Positions 1 to 11,665 of a stretch of DNA of 64,000 nucleotides are shown here, one piece after another (position 1 is the first letter of the stretch; each line of letters opens with the position of its first letter). The stretch comes from Lamellibrachia columna (Eukaryota > Annelida > Polychaeta > Sabellida > Siboglinidae): contig OY759266.1 of the NCBI GenBank assembly GCA_963662155.1, forward strand, positions 58,930,010-58,994,009. The letters are read 5' to 3'. The notes under the pieces were generated by a model. That model searched no databases. It saw only the letters and a list, made by a program, of their open reading frames with translations, and was not told the DNA's origin. The translations under genes and the position numbers were made by a program.

Positions 1-1450
1 TATACTACATCTCACTTGCATAACGTGTCGTGTCTGTCTAAGGTCGGACCACTGGAAAACTACAGGGGAAACATACTTTCAGACGGGTTTCAAATGGCAG
101 AGGTCCTGAATGAGTATTTCAGCTCAGTTTTTACCACAGAAGATATCAGCTCACTTCCAGTTCTATTTACTAAATTTGAGGACGATAAATCAGAACATTT
201 AGGGCAGTTATTTGTAACTCCTGAAATTATAGCAAACAAAATTAAGAAGATGAAAGATAATAAATCACCTGGAGTTGATGGGATACCACCTAAACTGCTT
301 AAGGAAATTGTTGAGCAAATTAGTACACCACTAGCAAAAGTGTTTAACTTGTCACTAGAAGAAGGAATAGTTCTTTCAGAATGGAAAGAAGCAAACATTA
401 CGCCGCTATTTAAGAAGGGATCGAGGAACAAGCCAGACAATTACAGACCAGTGAGTTTAACATCAGTTGTATGTAAATTACTCGAAACATTAATTAGAGA
501 CCACATGGTGGAATTCCTTGTAAAACATAATTTAATAAATACATCTCAACATGGGTTCCTAAAAGCAAGGTCATGTCTAACCAATCTCGTATGTTTTTTT
601 GAAGAAATTACAAACTGGGTAGATGACGGGTCACCAGTGGATGTTGTCTACTTAGATTTAGACTTAGACTACAAAGATTGATACTTAAACTAAAAGCCCA
701 TGGTATAGGTAATAATGTAATCAACTGGATAGAAAAGTGGCTTACACACAGAAGACAGAGAGTAATAGTAGACGGTGAGATTTAGAGACTTAGGAGTAAC
801 ATTTAGTGCTGACATGAAAGTTCAAAAGGAAATCAAATTCTAGTGCTAATTAGGAGAATTATCATGTGTAAGGAGAAACAGCTAATTGTACCCCTGTACA
901 AAGCAATAGTTAGACTACATTTGGAATATTGTATTCAAGCATGGAGGCCGTATCGTAAAAAGGACACAGACAAGCTAGAAAGAATACAACGAAGAGCAAC
1001 CAAAATGATTCCAGAATTGAGAGACCTTAGTTATGAAAGTCGCTTATTACAATGTGGTTTGACAACACTAGAGACCAGGAGACTAAGAGGAGACCAAATA
1101 GAAGTATTTAAAATAGTGAACGGTTATGAGGATGTTGATAGGAATATGTTCTTCAAACTTAAAGAAGGCAGTAGAACCAGAGGACACAAAGCAGCATTAG
1201 TTAAGGAGCAGTGTAGGTTGGATATGAGAAAGTACTCTTTCTCACAGAGGGTGATAAATGAATGGAACAAACTGCCAAATGATTGTGTTAATGCTAGTAG
1301 TGTGAATATGTTTAAAAACAGAATTGACAGATATTTGATAAGGGCGGGCTACACATAGATAAGAAAATTGTTGGACTCTCGATAAGCCAATGGCTTCCTT
1401 GTCCACTTGCCATCTGGAACTTGTTGTTTGGGATGGCAATCTTGTTAAAT
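1..1450 (+). mobile_element. CR1-clade LINE, 3' part, internally deleted (copy 1)
   Basis: Reverse-transcriptase remnant that runs in from the left edge. The first open stretch (16-681) has the RT palm entry SPGVDGIPPKLLKEI, then NYRPVSLTS and QHGFLKARSCLTNL. Motif A is broken near 655-675: where the intact relative at 37.5 kb reads VYLDFQKAFDKVPH, this copy has a short LDLDLD duplication and then a stop. Around 780 the sequence jumps from the 'VDGE' region to the thumb, deleting the FADD catalytic motif. The second open stretch (843-1358) is the usual C-terminal part (YCIQAWRPY, ATKMIPELRDL, FSQRVINEWNKLP). A 3' UTR shared with the copy at 38.6 kb ends in ATCTTGTTAA near 1449. It cannot move by itself. 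Confidence 0.9.
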
Positions 1451-2124
1451 CTGTCTGGCCCTGGTGTAAATCCCAGAAAATGTCGGTATTTTAAATCTCG
1501 TGTACGCCTATCGCCGCCATTTTAACAAAGAGCGCAATACAGTGGGATTTTACATTTACGGAACAGTAATAGTTGCTAGATCAAAAGCGATCAGTCCTGG
1601 ACCAATATTTCATTTTGTAGCAAAATATTGTATAATTGATGCGGTTATGATTTAGTTTTTAGATGATTTTTTTGTATTCATTGTGGAAACACACAAAATG
1701 ATAACCGTCTACCTTGAACCAAACTAAAGAATATAGCTATTCGAGCTACTGGACGTGAAATGGTTCAGCCTTCTTATTGGCTATTAATGAACGTATCACG
1801 TGATTGCTTTGTTTCATTCAGTGGAGCTGAAGAAAGTTGTTAATGTGTATGTTGATGGACGGAGCTCCTTGACGTTTAAAGGCAACCTTTCTGGGGTGGG
1901 ACGTGCCCGGATGTGCCTGGACGTGCCTGGACGTGCCTGAATGTGCATCGTCACCGGCTTTGTATTGTATTTTTATACGTCCATGATACGCTATTCTACT
2001 TCAATATAATATTGACAGATAAATGTGGGTTCTTAGGATAAAGTTGATTTCCTGGAGTTCTTGGTTAACCTGGCTCAACAACAACGTTTCCTAATGATTT
2101 AGCAGTGGTGGTGTGGCTTATTAC
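1451..2124. other. Non-coding stretch, probably collagen-gene intron or 3' region
   Basis: No supported gene. It holds four diverged copies of an 11-bp motif (GTGCCTGGAC type) at about 1900-1945 and, near 1775-1805, a sequence close to the 36-bp unit repeated at 3708-3798. It probably lies in an intron of the minus-strand collagen gene, since the last visible collagen exon ends in a splice donor at 2124. Confidence 0.5.
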
Positions 2125-2268
2125 CTTCCCGTCCCTGTGGACCAGTCGATCCCACTTCCCCGGTCGCTCCTGTTCGTCCTACAACGCCAGTCCCACCAAC
2201 GGGACCAATGGCACCCTGTGGACCAGTCGATCCTCTTGCTCCGTTTAGGCCATCAACTCCAGGAGCAC
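2125..2268 (-). CDS. Collagen gene exon 6: Gly-X-Y segment, last one in the window
   Basis: 144 nt from a TTTCGCAG acceptor to a GTAATA donor. It codes [18 protein letters not shown] and continues without interruption to GPQGREG. The following exons must lie to the left of the window or beyond the LINE at 1-1450. Confidence 0.8.
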
Positions 2269-3204
2269 CTGCGAAACACGTCATCAACAGTGATTCAGTG
2301 AACCAATCAGTTAATGAATGAGTCAGTCAATCAGTATATAAACCAGTCAATGAATCAGTCAATAAAGCAGTCAATAAATCAGTAAATAGAGCAGTCAATG
2401 AATCACCCAACCAACACTGCTACGGTACAGTAGAGATACAACACAGTGTTCAACATATCGAAGGATTTAGCGCTCGGTTTTAGTTTATATTGCGCTCCAC
2501 ATGTCACAACTGATTGCTTTACACGTCGATATCTTCGTCTCGACAACAATTTAAATTCAAGCATTGAACCGCATTTGCATCAATATGGCGAGTTATACCA
2601 ACGACCAAGTGTTGCAATAGTGTACATAGCCGAATGAACTAGGGCAATGTGGAATACACGAAATTACACAGGCTTCAAGCGGCAGATGATTCGAAGCCTT
2701 CTTCGTTTCTGAGTCCGACACGGGCTGTGTAATACGGCCCAAGGCAACTCACCTGTCTCCCCTATCCCAGTAGCGCCTGTCGCTCCAACCGGGCCATCAG
2801 GACCCATAGGGCCTGTGGGTCCGGTCATACCGTCGGCGCCAGCTACACCCGTCGCTCCAGTGTCGCCCTGTCCCCCGTTCAATCCAGCTTGGCCAGTCGC
2901 CCCCGAATCTCCGTCAATGCCAGCCATTCCTGTCGCTCCCACTAGTCCATTGGGACCAGTCAGTCCTGGTGAAATCGTAAATTAATTAAACGACATAGTT
3001 TATCATAATAGTACAAATAAATAATACATAAATAACAGTGTGTTGATTTAATTTAATCAACATAAAATCTGCCTGCGATATTTTATAAAAGGGACCGATA
3101 AAGAGCAATATACGTACACAGAGAGCGAGTGAGCGAACGAGAACGAGAGAGATACATGTACAGAGAGAAATATACAAGCGGACATACAGAGAAGGAGAGA
3201 GGGG

Positions 3205-3247
<43 letters not shown>

Positions 3248-3296
3248 AAAGAGGGAGGAAAGGGAGAGAGAGATAGAGAGGGGAGAGAGAGATATA

Positions 3297-3334
<38 letters not shown>

Positions 3335-6300
3335 AAGGAGGGAGGAGAGGGAGAGAGAGAGTGTGAGAGAGAAAGAGCGAGATCCAGACAAAGAGACATA
3401 CAGACAGACGGACACAAACATACATACATATAGGCAGATAGACAAAACAAACATATATACAAATAAATAAATAAAGAAAGACAGACAGAGAGACACAAGA
3501 GACAGACAGACAGAGACATACAGACGGACGGAGTGAGGTCGCCAAACAAAAGAGTGCCTGACAAACGTACCCGTTTCTCCGGTGTTACCCCGAGGTCCAT
3601 ACGGGCCTCTTGGTCCTGTTGCTCCAGTAGATCCTGTCTTTCCCGTTGCTCCCGTAGCCCCGGGTCCTGTGGAAAGAAGGTTGTTTACGATTACTTCACC
3701 ATACTCGGACAACAATGGGCTTTTAATGAACGTATCACGTGATGACAACAATGGGCTTTTAATGAACGTATCACGTCATGACAACAATTGGCTTTTGTGT
3801 TGTGCAGTGTTTTATCGATTAATTTATAACACAGCACCTTTTTAAAAATAAAAAAATATTGAAATCAAGATATTTTGGACGTCCTATATGTGTTCAGCTA
3901 GAGTAGACTCTTTGTATAGTGTTTGGGTATACCAATGCGCCTGGAACATATATGATCACTAAGAGAACCCCACATATTGGACATTTGAAGAAACTGCTTA
4001 CGCACGCAGCAACAGTTATGACGACGACTTTGTAAACAAGTTAACACGGGATACGCCAAGAAGCCATCGCTAAAGGAAACTGCTGTCTCAAACATCTACC
4101 CCATTGGAAAGCACACAACCAGCGATGTCTGAGCCACCAGTTGAACGGTTCAGCGGTCAGAGTTGAGAAAAATCGGAGGCGAGCAAGCATTACATAACAA
4201 ATTATGCACAACATTGCTGAACAGTGAAACATGAGTTGTCATGCATGGATGGTTTGACATTTTTCGTAATTGCCCAACATAAATTCCATGATATATGAAT
4301 ACATTTATTTAGGTGGGAAAATCACCTCCGCATTATCTTGTTTCTATACAATGTTGCAAAGAAAGCCTTTATCTCCACGAAGGAATTGCCTTGGGCCTCT
4401 AGAAACAGTCGAATGTATACTCACTCGGAGTCGTAGTAGTAGTTGTAGTAGTCGTGGTGGTGGTAGTCGTGGTGGTTGTCGGGGCAACACAAGTGGCGTC
4501 GACTATCGCCTGTGTGATGGCGCCTAAGTTCTTGAAGTTTTCCACGAGGAAGTAATTTTTGTTGAGCATGTGGGGAGGCGAGGAGATGCCTCTCACCTCC
4601 GCTACGTCTACTTTATCTGTGATTCCCACGGCGAAGACTGTGATGTTTTGTTTGTGCGCAGCCTCTGCCTCTGGGACGGTATTTTCGGGCTTGATAATAG
4701 ATTTGCCGTCAGTGATGATGATAGCGACGTTTTTGACTCCTGGGCGGTCTCCGTGCCCGGCAGTGAACTGCACCGTACGCATCTCACGGATAGCGCCAGC
4801 CGTGTTCGTGCTTTGACTTTCGTACGAGATACTTGAGATGGCGTTCATCAGGATGGATCTACTGCTGTACTGGTTCAGGTACATCGAGTTTTCGACTTTA
4901 GTCGAATATCGCACGACGCCCACCCTTGTATTGGATGACCCGATGATATACTTGTTGACGAGCTCGTTCGTGAACGCCAACAAACGGTTCCAGTTGTTCG
5001 CATCGGCGTAATTGATGCTTCCAGAGCTGTCGATGACGAAGACGATATCCAGTGGAACGTCGCATGGTCCTGGCGGCTCTGTGATAGGCAGGGATACAAT
5101 TGAATAATGGGTCAAAATAGGGGGAGACACAGTGTAAGAACCGGTCTTTAGACGCGCAAAACACGTAGTAATAACTGAACTTTGGAATATTGAAGACTGC
5201 ATGGCTTCGTGACATGACGATGTTGTGACGCGCAGTACGCGACAATAATTATTTCACGACAATGATGGTGTCAGATGCATAAGACACGCACATGATAACT
5301 GACATATGACAAGCCGTTCCCTTACCCGTGAATGCATATTACCATTAACATTTAATAAAGCAATCGAGGATTTTGTTAAACGGGTGCTACATGAATATTA
5401 TCTCGCTACAATATTTTTTAAGAAACAAAGACTGGCTATTTTCAAACGGGTGTTTAATCCCCATTACGCACACACTGACGCACGCACACGGAGTTCTAGA
5501 TCGATTAAGCGGGATTATATATTGATCAGATTATCTTATATTATCTATCAAATAGCCATCGTAACCCGGTAAGCATTATGACAGGAGCCCTTCCAAAGCG
5601 GCATGGCCATAGCGAGACTTGGCACTCAAACCTATCCACGATCTTACCTAGTACCTTGCACATATTCAAGACGAGGGCGTCGGCCACGGCTGTCAGACTG
5701 TTGAAGTCTTTCGCCAAGTAGTAGTTCACATCCTTCTCTTGTGGCAGGGACGCCATCTTGCGCACCTCGTCCACGTTGATCCTGTTAGTGATGCCGACGG
5801 TGTAGATTTGGATGTTGGCGTTGCGAGCCGACTTAGCGTACTTGATCGTATTCCCCTTCTCGAGGGTCGAGTTGCCGTCAGTGACGATGATAGCGATGTT
5901 CTGAACGTCGGATCTGTCGCCGTTCTCCGGCTTGAACTCAGTGTTGTGCATGATGCTGATACCGGCGGCCGTGTTCGTGTGTCCACCCAAATACCTGATC
6001 CGTCGGATGGCATTCTTCAGCGAGTTCTTGTTCTGGTGAAACCCTTTCACGTTCTGGTTCAGATGGAAGACGCTCTCTGCGTTCGTCGAGAACTTGACGA
6101 CTCCGATGCGCACCTGTCCAGACTCAATGTACAGGTCGTCGACGATACGCACCATAAACTCGAGCAGCAGGTTCCAGTTGTCGTAGGATCCATCACTGGG
6201 GTTGCTGTCGCGAATGCTACCCGAACTGTCGACCACTAGCACAATGTCGGCCCGGAAGTTGGCGCATTCACCTAAAAGACAAGTACGCATGCGTTAATAC

Positions 6301-6826
6301 AGACTACATGCCATACATTACTACAATCCAAGTACGCATGCGTTAATCAGTTACTCAAAGCCGACTTCGAACACAAGTAATAGCACATACGGCTAGAGTG
6401 CACACACGGCTAGAGTGCACACACGGCTAGAGTGCACACACGATTAAAGTTCATAAGCCACACACGAATAAGCACAGACCACATGACTACAGTCCATACA
6501 TGACTATAGACCAAACATGACATCAGAGACCACATGCCCTACGTGACTACAAAAGAAACATGACTACAGACTACATGCCATACATGAATACAACCCAATG
6601 TTAATATAAGTTATTTACATGTTGAGTAAAATGGGATTGCAACTGTAGCCCTCTGGAAACGACGTGGGTAAAAACAATATTTAAATACGCCATCTTAGAC
6701 GTCTGCATTATATCGCTTCACAAAATCTGGTCAAAATTACTTGTACATACCTTTCAAAGCTGAAGTCGAAGTGAACAGGAAACAGGCAGCAACGAAAGCG
6801 CCAACTAACGCCTTTGTAGTCTTCAT
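2125..6826 (-). CDS. Secreted vWA-vWA-collagen protein (collagen VI-like), 5' part of gene
   Basis: Predicted extracellular matrix protein. Exons by my reading: 6826-6751, 6271-5648, 5078-4425, 3666-3571, 2965-2753 and 2268-2125, each bounded by AG and GT. All introns are phase 1, so the joined frame stays open. Residues 1-23 form a hydrophobic signal peptide. Residues about 34-225 and 244-430 are vWA domains, each with a complete MIDAS (DSSGS, a TNTA threonine, TDG). A 17-threonine linker follows, then Gly-X-Y repeats from about residue 453. The start ATG has A at -3. The gene continues off the left edge, so length and C-terminus are unknown. Two N-terminal vWA domains before a collagen helix recall collagen VI and invertebrate vWA-collagens, which bind other matrix proteins through the metal site. 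The exact orthologue is not assignable, and extra exons in the introns cannot be excluded. Confidence 0.85.
2300..2410. repeat. Degenerate tetranucleotide-like repeat
   Basis: Reiterated CAGTCAATGAAT-type words (AGTCAATAAA variants) inside the intron between collagen exons 5 and 6. Diverged, so probably old. Confidence 0.6.
2753..2965 (-). CDS. Collagen gene exon 5: Gly-X-Y segment with one interruption
   Basis: 213 nt from a CACCAG acceptor to a GTGAGT donor. It gives about 70 residues of Gly-X-Y, again rich in GAT triplets. Near its end the pattern slips ([12 protein letters not shown]), leaving a two-residue Gly-Ile interruption. Such interruptions are normal in non-fibrillar collagens. 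Confidence 0.82.
3125..3520. repeat. GA-rich microsatellite tract in collagen intron
   Basis: About 400 bp of GAGA/GATA-type purine repeat, grading into ATAC/GACA words, in the intron between exons 4 and 5. It is strongly strand-asymmetric. The long open frames across it on both strands are low-complexity by-products. Confidence 0.8.
3571..3666 (-). CDS. Collagen gene exon 4: first Gly-X-Y segment
   Basis: 96 nt from a TTTCCACAG acceptor to a GTACGT donor. It codes a threonine- and alanine-rich triple-helix segment ([17 protein letters not shown] type), then [16 protein letters not shown]. The split first codon joins the last base of exon 3 to give arginine, so the helix starts one residue later. 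Confidence 0.82.
3708..3798. repeat. 36-bp minisatellite, about 2.5 copies
   Basis: The unit contains GGCTTTTAATGAACGTATCA followed by CGTGAT. A diverged single copy lies near 1775-1805, so this is a small interspersed family as well as a tandem one. It lies in the intron upstream of collagen exon 4. Confidence 0.7.
4425..5078 (-). CDS. Collagen gene exon 3: second vWA domain and poly-threonine linker
   Basis: 654 nt. After PPGPCDVP the domain reads [12 protein letters not shown], with the MIDAS threonine in QSTNTAGAI and the aspartate in IIITDGKS, closing at a cysteine (DATCVAP). The exon ends with 17 consecutive threonines written with all four ACN codons, then Thr-Pro-Arg into the collagen region. 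Mixed codons argue against simple triplet slippage and for a maintained, probably O-glycosylated, spacer. The donor is GTGAGT. Confidence 0.88.
5648..6271 (-). CDS. Collagen gene exon 2: first vWA domain
   Basis: 624 nt after a TTTTAG acceptor, ending at a CTAG/GTAAGA donor. It codes [19 protein letters not shown] and continues to a closing cysteine (NMCK). The metal-site residues are present: D-S-S-G-S, the threonine of [10 protein letters not shown] and the aspartate of IIVTDGNS. The paired cysteines at the domain edges fit a disulphide closing the fold. A donor 7 nt earlier (AAG/GTACTA) is possible but would break the phase with exon 3. Confidence 0.88.
6383..6442. repeat. 17-bp repeat, about 3.5 copies, in collagen intron 1
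   Basis: The unit is ACACGGCTAGAGTGCAC. The flanks (6440-6600) continue with degenerate CATGACTACAGAC-like words. Otherwise intron 1 (6272-6750) shows nothing recognisable. Confidence 0.7.
6751..6826 (-). CDS. Collagen gene exon 1: signal peptide
   Basis: 76 nt from ATG to a GTATGT donor. It codes 25 residues plus one base: a lysine-containing n-region (MKTTK), a hydrophobic core ([12 protein letters not shown]) and a small-residue cleavage region (TSTSA) followed by LK. This is a typical secretory signal and supports the choice of start. The single leftover G completes a glycine codon with the next exon. Confidence 0.8.
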
Positions 6827-8150
6827 GTTGACCGCTGCTATAATGTCATGAAACGTAATCATTCAGGTTGGCGCATTACAGTGTTCCAAAAATGTAGTCA
6901 AGAAACTGGAATCAGTGAACTTGGACATCGCCATGTCACAAGAGATAAAGCGAAATAAAGTTCTTTTCTTTGATTTCCTATTGCCGGTTGGGGCATACAG
7001 GTCTGTCTTGACGATCCTTTATCACCGCATATTGTTGAAATCAAATATTGATATCGCTGCAGTTACAAACTTTTGGAAGTTCGCGGTACCCATGCGGCAC
7101 CCATGCGGCACCTCAGCGGCACCCATGCGGCACCCATGCGGCACCTCAGCGGCACCCATATGGCACCCATGCGGCACCCATGCGGCGCGGACTCATCACC
7201 ATCGATTTTAAGTTCGGAATTATCAATTATTAACAACAGCCGGTGGTCATTAGTTGAACGCATTTCGAGCAGTGTGTTGTGGAAATTTTAACATTTAATA
7301 ATTGAATTGCCAGCATTTCTTCGCCATGTGGTAGACTCGCTCTAGTATCAGACACACGACCGCAGTGAACAACGAGACAAACACAAGGATACAAATAAAG
7401 TAATTAATTTGAAATGTAGCAATGATACTAGTAACGGCAGAAATAACTAATTCACCACTAACCTTTGTTTGCACTCGGTCAAATCAACTGATTCTACCGA
7501 CCTGACGGATCCTGCAACAACAGATGAAAACACATTGTTTTTAACGGCCGGTGATCGCCGCTCAGTCATACAATGTTTACCCCCACAAGCGTGTCCCATG
7601 ACACAGTAGTACACACATTCTGTGATCACTACCGATTGACGCACTTCGTCGATACATCCCACTACACGACGTTGACAAAGCCGACAAGAAACGTCCTATG
7701 AATGAGCAGATATGCTTACATCGCCTGTTACGGCATATACACCTCGATGTTGCTGTTGAAGAGACATAAACAGACAGACATAGAGTCGATTGTGCATGCT
7801 AAGTTGGTTAGTGGACAAGAAAGACGTGACAATATGATATTGTTAACGTACTAGGATGATTTACGAGTAGGGAGACAACGTTTCCCTATTTCCTAGAACG
7901 ATCTAAATGGTTGACCAATTAAATGGCGTACGTGCGCCTTGTTCCACAATGAGTTTACACAAAAGTGTTTTCCCCTCTCTATATCTGGTTACGCATATGT
8001 ATTCACTCGTCCATTCATCGTTACCACTAGCATATAGTAATCCACCGTTGCCGATCAGCCGCGCGTGACGACGTCAATCAGCCACGCGCGACGCCGCCAA
8101 TTCGGCGAACGCATGTTGAGGCAGTGAGAGCTGGAACAGCCGCTCCGTGA
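6827..8150. other. Upstream region of the collagen gene
   Basis: Probably 5' UTR, promoter and flank of the minus-strand collagen gene. I could not fix a transcription start or a convincing TATA box. Apart from the small array at 7089-7187, no gene or recognisable mobile element was seen. Confidence 0.35.
7089..7187. repeat. 11-bp minisatellite with a 33-bp super-period
   Basis: Nine units of CATGCGGCACC, with every third unit in the first part replaced by TCAGCGGCACC. This gives a three-unit higher-order pattern. Confidence 0.85.
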
Positions 8151-8989
8151 ACTATCTGGGAGGGCGGCTACACAGAGACCGATCGCCTGACTGGACTATC
8201 TGGGAGGGCGGCTACACAGAGACCGATCGCCTGACTGGACTATCTGGGAGGGCGGCTACACAGAGACCGATCGCCTGACTGAACTATCTGGGAGGGCGGC
8301 TACACAGAGACCGATCGCCTGACTGGATTATCTGGGAGGGCGGCTACACAGAGACCGATCGCCTGACTGGACTATCTGGGAGGGCGGCTACACAGAGACC
8401 GATCGCCTGACTGGACTATCTGGGAGGGCGGCTACACAGAGACCGATCGCCTGACTGGACTATCTGGGAGGGCGGCTACACAGAGACCGATCGCCTGACT
8501 GGATTATCTGGGAGGGCGGCTACACAGAGACCGATCGCCTGACTGGACTATCTGGGAGGGCGGCTACACAGAGACCGATCGCCTGACTGGACTATCTGGG
8601 AGGGCGGCTACACAGAGACCGATCGCCTGACTGGACTATCTGGGAGGGCGGCTACACAGAGACCGATCGCCTGACTGGACTATCTGGGAGGGCGGCTACA
8701 CAGAGACCGATCGCCTGACTGGACTATCTGGGAGGGCGGCTACACAGAGACCGATCGCCTGACTGGACTATCTGGGAGGGCGGCTACACAGAGACCGATC
8801 GCCTGACTGGACTATCTGGGAGGGCGGCTACACAGAGACCGATCGCCTGACTGGACTATCTGGGAGGGCGGCTACACAGAGACCGATCGCCTGACTGGAC
8901 TATCTGGGAGGGCGGCTACACAGAGACCGATCGCCTGACTGGACTATCTGGGAGGGCGGCTACACAGAGACCGATCGCCTGACTGGACT
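8151..8989. repeat. 44-bp minisatellite, about 19 copies
   Basis: The unit starts CTATCTGGGAGGGCGGCTAC and continues with ACAGAGACCGATCGCC. The copies are almost identical; the few differences are at the GGA/GAA and CTA/TTA positions. Such homogeneity suggests recent expansion. Confidence 0.95.
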
Positions 8990-9030
8990 CGTATTGCAGT
9001 TACATGTCAAACTAAACCGACACACAACTA

Positions 9031-9155
9031 ACTGTCCATAGCTTGCTACTAGACTGCGTTGTCCACTAACTGTCCATAGCTTGCTATTAGACTGCGTTGT
9101 CCACTAACTGTCCATAGCTTGCTACTAGACTGCGTTGTCCACTAACTGTCCATAG
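9031..9155. repeat. 38-bp tandem repeat, about 3.3 copies
   Basis: The unit contains ACTGTCCATAGCTTGCTACT and recurs at 9031, 9069, 9107 and 9145, with the last copy truncated. Confidence 0.85.
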
Positions 9156-10924
9156 CGGCCACACCGACAACGGCAGGGAATGTGGACCGAATCATTAATA
9201 CAAAACCTGCAGATGGCGGACTGCTCAAAGATCACAGACTAATTTCCAACCCATGCCAGTCGTCGTCCACTGATAATCCCGGGAGTCAAGCTGGACTACA
9301 GGCAGCTGTGTAAGCATTCGCACGTTGGCGTCTCTGCCTTTTCCAGGTGGAAGTGATTGATATCACCAATTTAGTGTGCAGCTCATAACTGACAAATTGA
9401 CTTCTAACCAAGTGCAAGGAGTGTAAATTCAAGCGTTGCGCCCCGTCTATTAGCTGCAAGCTGCGCTAACCTTTGATGCGCGCGCTTTGTATTGGTGGCT
9501 TTGAAAGTGGGCGAGACGATCACTACAGAGCAGCGTCACAGAAACACGTCGTCCTGCGTCACGCAAGTTACTAATAATTAAGTACATCTAGCCCTTATGA
9601 TCGAACTGCACTGCAGATTCACAAAAAGGCCTGTTTTCGAACTCCCTTGTTCGAGCTGACGTGGAGAGGGTATGTTCAATAAATGATGGTACGTCCGTTC
9701 ATCCCGCGCGGTGTTTATGACGGTTTGTTGTGGCAAGATCATCAAATCTTCAACATTAGACACGCACAAAAACGACGAAGAAAATAAAAGGTTCCAGACA
9801 CTGCAATCAGCTTTGGAATCACCAGTTCTTACACCAGACCAGGACTGCTGTACATTGTGTTTTATAATAGTTCGAAAACCCGACTAATTGTTAATGAACA
9901 CAATCTGTACACAATTATGTCGTACAAAATTATAATGAATAAGAATGCTCCAGACAGCATCTGAATTTCTCAAATTCGCCGCAACCGCCACATGCAATAT
10001 ATTGTGGCATTCTCACAACAGAAACCCCCTTCCAACCCCTCAGATGCGCCCCAGTGACACACGGACAGACGATAGGTAAAACCAGACCGCAGTATGCATT
10101 AACCCATGTCGCTTAATTCTGCCAAGACACGACTCCCTGCGCAGAATTTGATCTCCCCGAAAGGCCGAGCCCAAGCTGAACGGAACGGGAGTTGGCCAGT
10201 ACTAAGCTTGCATGTACAACATGGGACTATCAGAAAGCACCTCGTGCAAAACAGAAGACCACAACACCGACGCCTGCACTGTACGGCGCTCCAAACGGAG
10301 AAACTGATGCTAGCGACCTGTTGGTGGCTGCTCGACGAAATACTGCAAATTTACGCTGTTGACAAACGTGAGAAGACGGTGACTTAAAAAAGCAAGAAAC
10401 GCATGCACGAGACTGTCGAACACATATACATATTTAGTTAGCCTACCCACTGGGTGCAGTCCTACTGACAGACCGCCTGGTGTAGACTCACCCACCTGCT
10501 GCAGAAGCTGGACTCGTGTGTCCGGTTGAAGGACGGAGAGTGGACGACGATCCCGCTGCGATCAACTTATGTCCAGTGGACGACATGCTCGCTGTCACGT
10601 GGTTGCGCAGGCGATCACGTGAACAGTATATGTGTAGACCTGCGTGTGTGTGCTTGCGTGCGCTAGTGTGGTGGTGTGGTGCGTTGTTCAGTGTGTTATG
10701 CATGATATGTACGGTTCATTGCACATTATGTGTCTTCACACCGAGTGATTAGTAAACGTTGTGCGTTTGTGGTGTTGGTGTATTTAGAGATGGAGAGCAG
10801 GAGTTCGCGAGTCGAGAGCGGGTCATAGATGTAAGACGTCCACTGACTAACGACTTTAATACTTCATCCTATCGATGACTTTTCCTCCCATGTGCAGGGT
10901 CTAGGCGGGTCAACAAAGTCAACA
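9156..10924. other. Region without recognisable features
   Basis: About 1.8 kb with only short open frames and no family I recognise. The open frame at 10516-10752 is GT-rich and looks fortuitous. Confidence 0.3.
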
Positions 10925-10956
<32 letters not shown>

Positions 10957-11063
10957 TGTGTGCGTGCGTGTGTGTGTGTGCTTATAACTATGTATGTATG
11001 TATGTATGTATGTATGTATGTATGTATGTATGTATGTATGTATGTATGTATGTATGTATGTAT
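10925..11063. repeat. TGCG and TGTA tetranucleotide microsatellites
   Basis: A (TGCG)n/(TGTG)n block to about 10980, then about 18 copies of TGTA from 10989. Confidence 0.95.
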
Positions 11064-11265
11064 AAATACATGCAAGCATGTATGTAGGTGTGCACGGCTC
11101 ACAGGTGTACGAGGTGTTGCACCGACCCTAACAATTAAAAACAGTAATTTTCACTTTTAAGTAGCAAAACATTTTGTTTGAAATATATCCTATATAAAAA
11201 CAATTCAATGCAGAGGAAGTAATTTTACTGTGGGCATCCAGTAAAGTATAAGGTCCTGCATTTCA

Positions 11266-11484
<219 letters not shown>

Positions 11485-11486
11485 TT

Positions 11487-11665
11487 ATGGTAGCAGATAT
11501 TGACCCTCATGTAATAGGTATCACAGAATCATGTGCAAATAAAGATATAGTAGATGCTGAGTTAGCACAGGCAGGTTATGCAATGTTTAGGAGGGATATG
11601 CGAGAGAGGCAAATATAAAGAGATGAGAACATATCTAGCGAATATAGATTGGAGTAACTTGCGTA
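11487..11665 (+). mobile_element. CR1 LINE fragment, endonuclease region (copy 2)
   Basis: Matches the endonuclease region of the CR1 copy at 35.93-36.02 kb (VADIDPHVIGITES, then DAELAQAGYAMFRRDM). It then jumps by internal deletion to the part matching 36.56-36.6 kb (YKEMRTYLANIDWSN). Too short to code for anything. Confidence 0.8.

Noticed and set aside
2113..2301. Plus-strand open frame opposite collagen exon 6
   Set aside because: Shadow of the Gly-X-Y exon on the other strand, caused by its GC-rich periodic codons.
3057..3545. Ser/Leu-rich minus-strand frames near collagen exon 4
   Set aside because: They run over a GA microsatellite in an intron and are open in several frames.
8151..8989. 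Regularly repeated units resembling a CRISPR array
   Set aside because: Units are head-to-tail without variable spacers, in an animal genome. All such arrays here are minisatellites.
10516..10752. Cys-rich 78-codon frame on the plus strand
   Set aside because: GT/TG-rich composition gives Cys and Val codons; no splice context, signal peptide or family match seen.
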